This document shows, piece by piece, positions 60,762-64,000 of a DNA stretch of 64,000 bases; position 1 is the stretch's first letter, and every line of letters begins with the position of its first letter. The notes beneath the pieces are model-generated. The model had not been told where the DNA came from, ran no database searches, and saw nothing but the letters and a program-made list of their open reading frames with translations. This DNA comes from Candidatus Poribacteria bacterium (GTDB taxonomy: Bacteria > Poribacteria > WGA-4E > WGA-3G): assembly GCA_958295945.1 (NCBI GenBank), contig OY282386.1, positions 4,272,204 through 4,336,203 on the forward strand, read 5' to 3'. Position numbers and translations under genes: made by a program.

Positions 60762-60894
60762 GTTTGTTTCTTGACACAATCACAAGGCCGCCACTACATC
60801 CCCCAGCTAAAGCAAGGGGTTTTGTGGCGGAAGATCAGATAATAATACAATGATTTTACAGCAATTCCTTCTATTTCACAATATCAATATTGCA

Positions 60895-60923
60895 TTGTCT
60901 ATTGAGCACCATTGTGCTATAAT
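60895..60923 (+). promoter_or_regulatory. Promoter of the DUF3352-like gene
   Basis: TTGTCT (60895-60900), 17 bases and TATAAT (60918-60923) lie 45 bases upstream of the ATG at 60969. The spacer contains GAGCACCATTGTGCT, a 6-base imperfect inverted repeat (AGCAC/GTGCT) that could be an operator. Confidence 0.7.
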
Positions 60924-60968
60924 CAATACAAATGAAAACTTGATGCATCAGAGTAGGTATCTACAGTT

Positions 60969-62597
60969 ATGAAAATTACAAGAAAAAAACTACTCCTCAT
61001 TATTCTGGTTGCATTGATAGGTGTGCTCGTTTTGTTTTCAGTTATCTATCATCAAACTGCACTCTGGAAACCTGATCAGAGTCTTATTACCTTGCTCCCT
61101 GAAACACCACTGTGTTACCTAACCCTTAAGGAACTTGAAGGACTGATTAATACCTTTAACCGCAGTGAGTTTGGGAAACAAGTTGCACAAATGCCTTTCC
61201 TCAACTATATTAAAAACCAGTTTTGGTGGAGACAATTGGAATATCAGAAATGGGTTTGGGAATCGGAGATGGGTGGTAGACTTGATATGAAAGCTGTCAA
61301 GGGACACTTTGGAACAGAAGCAATTTTTGCCTTGTATCAACGTGAAGGAGAACTTTCCTTCTTACTTATCACAGAAATTGGTGGTGCAGAAAAACTGGCA
61401 ATTGAAGCAATCACTGCTACTGATGCAATAAATCCAAAATATGAGCGGATTCAAACAAAATACAACGACCTGACAATAAACACTATCACTGGTTATCCAC
61501 TTGATTTTAGTTATACTTTCATCGGTAAGATTGGGGTTTTAAGTCTTAATCCGTTACTATTGGCTGAAGTGATTGACATATATGCAGGAAAAAAAGACGG
61601 ATTCCTTGTAAAACATAAAATAAAAGAGGGTATACAACGTAGTTACGATAGTGATAAAAATACTGGATATTTTGATGTTTCTCAATTCACAGCATTAATA
61701 AATGGTCTGGCAGAGAATAGTGATTCAATCATAGGAACATTATCTCAATGGAAAAATGACAAAGATTATTGGGTATTTGGTAATCGTTACGAGAATGGCG
61801 TTATTATATCTCAGAGTCGTTATAGTAATTCTGATTTTCCACAATCATCTCAATCGGAGAAAAAGGTAAAACCCAAATATCTTCCTAAACAAACTGCCTT
61901 GGTAACATTCAATCCAAACCAAGATTGGTCTAAGTTTGCAAAACTTGTGGATGACAACTTAGCAATCGAAATGGATTCAGGATACATCAATTTATTGCAG
62001 CATTTTAATAAGGAGATGACTCTTGCGTTAGTTTCTCATAGTGAGGGTGATGTATCTAAGTTCCCATCTTTAATTCTGCGTGTACCAGTAAAAGAAGTTG
62101 ATACATTTGTCACAGACTTAGATATGTTAAAGAACATGAAAATCGCAGTATCGGGTCTACCACTTGAGTTCCTTGAAACACAAGACTACAAAGGGATTAC
62201 TGTGCAACCTGTCAGGATACGTCTGAATTTCTTATTAGCACTTACAGGAGCTTATGCGTCAGTAGGTGAGGATTTCATTTTTAGTACAACACTAACCGGT
62301 ATAAAGTCCGTGCTTGATACATATTCAGGAGACACACCTGAACTAAGTGATGTAGCGTTCTCTGAAGATAGTCTACAGACATATATTCAACCTAATTATT
62401 TAGTCCCTGAAATAACGCGTTTTATACCGATAGCAACGATGATTGCCTCTTTATCTGGTTATAAATTAGATGCAGTTTTAATGAGACGACTTAAAGATAA
62501 TCTCTTTCCGCTGGAATCTCTTGGACCTATTACTGCCGATGTGCATGTTGATGAGAATGGTGTTTCTTCTGATGTACGGATTGTATTTGAAAAATAA
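60969..62597 (+). CDS. Membrane-anchored DUF3352-like protein
   Basis: 542 residues. One N-terminal membrane helix (LLLIILVALIGVLVLFSVIY) anchors a large extracytoplasmic part. The sequence style (ITLLPETPLCYLTLKELEGL; GHFGTEAIFALYQREGELSF; LPKQTALVTFNPNQDWSKFA) resembles DUF3352 proteins, which consist of repeated alpha-beta units and are of unknown function. AGTAGGTAT lies 8 bases before the ATG. A good promoter is upstream. No neighbour suggests a function. The next ribosome site, AGGAGGT, starts 7 bases after the stop. Confidence 0.75.
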   Translation: MKITRKKLLLIILVALIGVLVLFSVIYHQTALWKPDQSLITLLPETPLCYLTLKELEGLINTFNRSEFGKQVAQMPFLNYIKNQFWWRQLEYQKWVWESEMGGRLDMKAVKGHFGTEAIFALYQREGELSFLLITEIGGAEKLAIEAITATDAINPKYERIQTKYNDLTINTITGYPLDFSYTFIGKIGVLSLNPLLLAEVIDIYAGKKDGFLVKHKIKEGIQRSYDSDKNTGYFDVSQFTALINGLAENSDSIIGTLSQWKNDKDYWVFGNRYENGVIISQSRYSNSDFPQSSQSEKKVKPKYLPKQTALVTFNPNQDWSKFAKLVDDNLAIEMDSGYINLLQHFNKEMTLALVSHSEGDVSKFPSLILRVPVKEVDTFVTDLDMLKNMKIAVSGLPLEFLETQDYKGITVQPVRIRLNFLLALTGAYASVGEDFIFSTTLTGIKSVLDTYSGDTPELSDVAFSEDSLQTYIQPNYLVPEITRFIPIATMIASLSGYKLDAVLMRRLKDNLFPLESLGPITADVHVDENGVSSDVRIVFEK

Positions 62598-62614
62598 TAT
62601 AGGAGGTATTAACG

Positions 62615-62785
62615 ATGGCAAAAGTTACGCTTGAAACTGTCTTTGAACGATTAGATAGACTTGAGAAAGGCATTACTGAGTTGAAGAGAATGTATCTATA
62701 GTCTCAAAACAGGGGATTAGCGAGCGCGATCCTGATATTTCTAAAAGAGCATTTGAAGAAGTCTATAAAAAATGGGGATTTCTAT
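62615..62785 (+). pseudogene. Small coiled-coil gene, frameshifted
   Basis: ATG 62615 has a perfect ribosome site (AGGAGGTATTAACG). The frame gives MAKVTLETVFERLDRLEKGI-TELKRMYL and stops at 62701. One base out of phase, the sequence continues sensibly as NVSIVSKQGISERDPDISKR followed by AFEEVYKKWGF to about 62785, so an indel near 62688 probably broke a protein of about 57 or more residues. The N-terminal helix resembles small regulatory or antitoxin-like proteins, but no family can be named. The 3' end merges into the surface-protein fragment at 62772. Confidence 0.45.
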
Positions 62786-63503
62786 TGAAGGTGGTCAAGG
62801 CTATATCGTTAATGTTCCAGAAGTTCGCAATTTTGCCCTCGTCGGTTCACGGTGGACAAACCAAAACGAGGATGTGGCTGCAGCACCTAACATAGTCAAA
62901 CTGAAGGATACGTGGGCATTCGTCGTTAGTGGAAAGTTGGAAGGCAAAGCAACCTTTGATGGCTATCAGGTAATCGTCCGCAACCAAAGAACAAATGGTG
63001 TGATTACCGCACCGATACAAGGTGAGTACTTTGCAGCGGCAACGGTAGACTTAACGCGAAAAAGCGTTGTTAAACTTGGAGACGTGATCGAATTACGCGT
63101 TATCGGTCCGGATGGCAACTTTGAATCACAAAACCTTCAATTTAAAGTAACTTCAGAGAACTTGGCGAACGCTGTTTTGACTGTCAATCTTGATAGGATC
63201 GGAAAACCGAATCAGAATCAGTTATTGCAGAACTACCCAAATCCGTTTAACCCTGAGACGTGGATTCCATATCAACTTTCACAAGACAGTCCTGTTTCGG
63301 TCACTATTTACGATTCTACTGGTCAGTTGATTCGCACACTTCCGCTCGGTTTTCAATCTACTGGTTTCTATAACAGTCGAGACCGTGCTGCTTATTGGGA
63401 TGGTCGTAATACAATTGGAGAACGGGTCGCAAGTGGTGTCTATTTTTACAGACTTGAAATCCCATCCTTCCAACAGACACGACGACTCGTCATTTTAAAG
63501 TAG
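62772..63503 (+). CDS. C-terminal part of a surface protein with sorting-like domain
   Basis: 243 residues from ATG 62772, which lacks a ribosome site, and there is no signal peptide. The first 130 residues are beta-rich (GYIVNVPEVRNFALVGSRW, GKATFDGYQVIVRNQ) and look like the tail of a longer extracellular protein. The last 85 residues are the C-terminal domain NYPNPFNPETWIPYQL ... RDRAAYWDGRNTIGERVASG ... RRLVILK, of FlgD-Ig/type-9-sorting-like form. The N-terminal part is probably lost, so this is likely a pseudogene fragment fused downstream of the small broken gene. A strong terminator follows at 63525-63565. Confidence 0.65.
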   Translation: MGISIEGGQGYIVNVPEVRNFALVGSRWTNQNEDVAAAPNIVKLKDTWAFVVSGKLEGKATFDGYQVIVRNQRTNGVITAPIQGEYFAAATVDLTRKSVVKLGDVIELRVIGPDGNFESQNLQFKVTSENLANAVLTVNLDRIGKPNQNQLLQNYPNPFNPETWIPYQLSQDSPVSVTIYDSTGQLIRTLPLGFQSTGFYNSRDRAAYWDGRNTIGERVASGVYFYRLEIPSFQQTRRLVILK

Positions 63504-63524
63504 GGGCAACCCGCAAAGAATTTA

Positions 63525-63565
63525 GAAGTGTCACAGTTGTACTATCAAAGCAACTGTGACACTTC
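63525..63565. terminator. 15-base-pair bidirectional terminator hairpin
   Basis: GAAGTGTCACAGTTG (63525-63539) pairs perfectly with CAACTGTGACACTTC (63551-63565) around 11 bases. It lies between two converging genes (stops at 63503 and 63596). T-runs are short, so termination strength is uncertain. Confidence 0.65.
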
Positions 63566-63595
63566 GTTCAGCTCTTATAAGTTCGCAAATTATAG

Positions 63596-64000
63596 TTACC
63601 TTGAAACCTTTATCGCTCCCCATACAATAGCCAGTTTCTCTTGAGGACTAACATCAAGTCCGTTTGCATTGAAATTCTGTCTGATTTCAGCATCTGACAA
63701 CGCTCTATTATATATCCCTACTTCGTCAATTAACCCCTCAAAATATCTACGTGTGACTTCCCCTCTTCTGACAGATGCACCAATGTACAAGTGAGAGTCT
63801 GTGGTAACATCTGTGCCTTCAGAAGGTCCACCCTCGGCATCAAGCTTGTTATCAATATAGATGCGAGTCGTATCCAATCTATCGGAGACAAAGACCACAT
63901 GATGCCAATCTCCATCTACAACATCACTGACAGAATTAAAGTCGATTTTGGGACCACCACCACCTTCATTTGCTATTGTCATCTGTAGTTTAGTCGCTAC
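63596..64000 (-). CDS. LamG-domain protein, N-terminus beyond window edge
   Basis: The minus-strand frame is open from the right edge to the stop at 63596, at least 134 residues. DGDWHHVVFVSDRLDTTRIY, IDNKLDA, SHLYIGASVRRGE, FEGLIDEVGIYNRALSDAEI are the classic strands of a LamG/concanavalin-like jelly roll. The end reads NANGLDVSPQEKLAIVWGAI, a tail seen in related poribacterial LamG proteins. Such domains bind sugars or proteins outside the cell. The protein's start and other domains lie beyond the window. The tail resembles the end of the split small ORF at 53.7 kb. Confidence 0.88.
   Translation of the reverse strand, partial: VATKLQMTIANEGGGGPKIDFNSVSDVVDGDWHHVVFVSDRLDTTRIYIDNKLDAEGGPSEGTDVTTDSHLYIGASVRRGEVTRRYFEGLIDEVGIYNRALSDAEIRQNFNANGLDVSPQEKLAIVWGAIKVSR

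Larger units (their letters stand above)
60300..60830 (-). mobile_element. Transposase-less IS200/IS605-like element
   Basis: Both ends carry imperfect subterminal hairpins of the IS200/IS605 kind. At 60302-60335, CCTAAAGG and CCTTTAGG pair beside GGGG/CCCC. At 60788-60830, CCGCCAC and GTGGCGG enclose CCCC-AGCTAAAGC-AAGGGG. There is no TnpA or TnpB frame between them, so this is probably a deletion derivative. Read on the minus strand the content is a promoter, a folded RNA segment, then about 300 bases with further hairpins (ACCTGA/TCAGGT at 60399-60416) before the end next to the DUF6785 gene. Assignment rests on hairpin form and is not certain. Confidence 0.55.

Noticed and set aside
1-64000. 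tRNA or rRNA genes
   Set aside because: No cloverleaf-like or rRNA-like sequence was recognised by eye; a covariance-model scan would be the proper test.

Overview
The window most likely comes from a member of Candidatus Poribacteria or a close relative. The main pointers are the C-terminal domain with the motif NYPNPFNPETWIPYQL, seen three times on surface proteins, plus dockerin, LamG, YWTD and WD40 modules, two DUF6785-type membrane proteins and many small interspersed repeats. No rRNA, tRNA or CRISPR array was recognised. This is a judgement from protein style; no database search was possible.

Layout. 1-2.1 kb: a WD40 surface protein running off the left edge and an aldolase-fold protein. 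2.2-12.1 kb: a minus-strand core block, rpsB-tsf-frr-cdsA-dxr-rseP-UDG-priA, from which pyrH and uppS are missing. rpsB has a consensus promoter and a folded leader. 12.1-16.5 kb: a 1.6 kb repeat-rich spacer, then two tandem exported C-type-lectin-fold paralogues. 16.6-19.6 kb: pyrimidine genes pyrB and pyrD with an Rpn-type gene between them; PyrB carries a C-terminal zinc knuckle like that of PyrI. 19.7-27.8 kb: DUF6785 membrane protein, M50 peptidase, MFS exporter, and a 1169-residue TPR/FG-GAP/ASPIC exported protein.

27.9-34.5 kb is a graveyard. A YWTD/dockerin surface gene is broken by a small TA-type MITE and a frameshift. Two gene fragments flank a decayed IS5-type transposase. An exported protein is broken by a 166 bp MITE, a 13 bp duplication and an apparent 1 bp slip. 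34.9-41.3 kb: sialidase-like protein, an intact IS4-family element with 7 bp target duplications, an Ldh2-type dehydrogenase, and a chimeric WD40-metalloprotease-dockerin surface protein. 41.3-42.3 kb: a solitary HNH endonuclease that looks like the phosphorothioate-DNA-binding ScoMcrA type.

42.4-49.6 kb is a metal (probably zinc) acquisition island: a His-rich small protein, a His/Asp-rich lipoprotein, a ZnuD-like TonB receptor, a MerC-type membrane protein, a small conserved protein, a COG0523 GTPase metallochaperone and an overlapping WD40 protein. The parts would bind metal at the surface, move it across the outer membrane and insert it into proteins. 49.6-53.5 kb: FGE-like lipoprotein, an orphan ABC ATPase with a 75 bp in-frame duplication, a DUF58 protein and a HAD phosphatase. 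53.7-55.3 kb: an IS630 element flanked on each side by a related MITE, together splitting a small ORF. 55.4-64 kb: a second DDE transposase, O-antigen-ligase-like protein, second DUF6785 protein, a transposase-less IS605-like element containing a promoter and a strongly folded RNA, a DUF3352-like protein, a truncated surface protein and a LamG protein running off the right edge.
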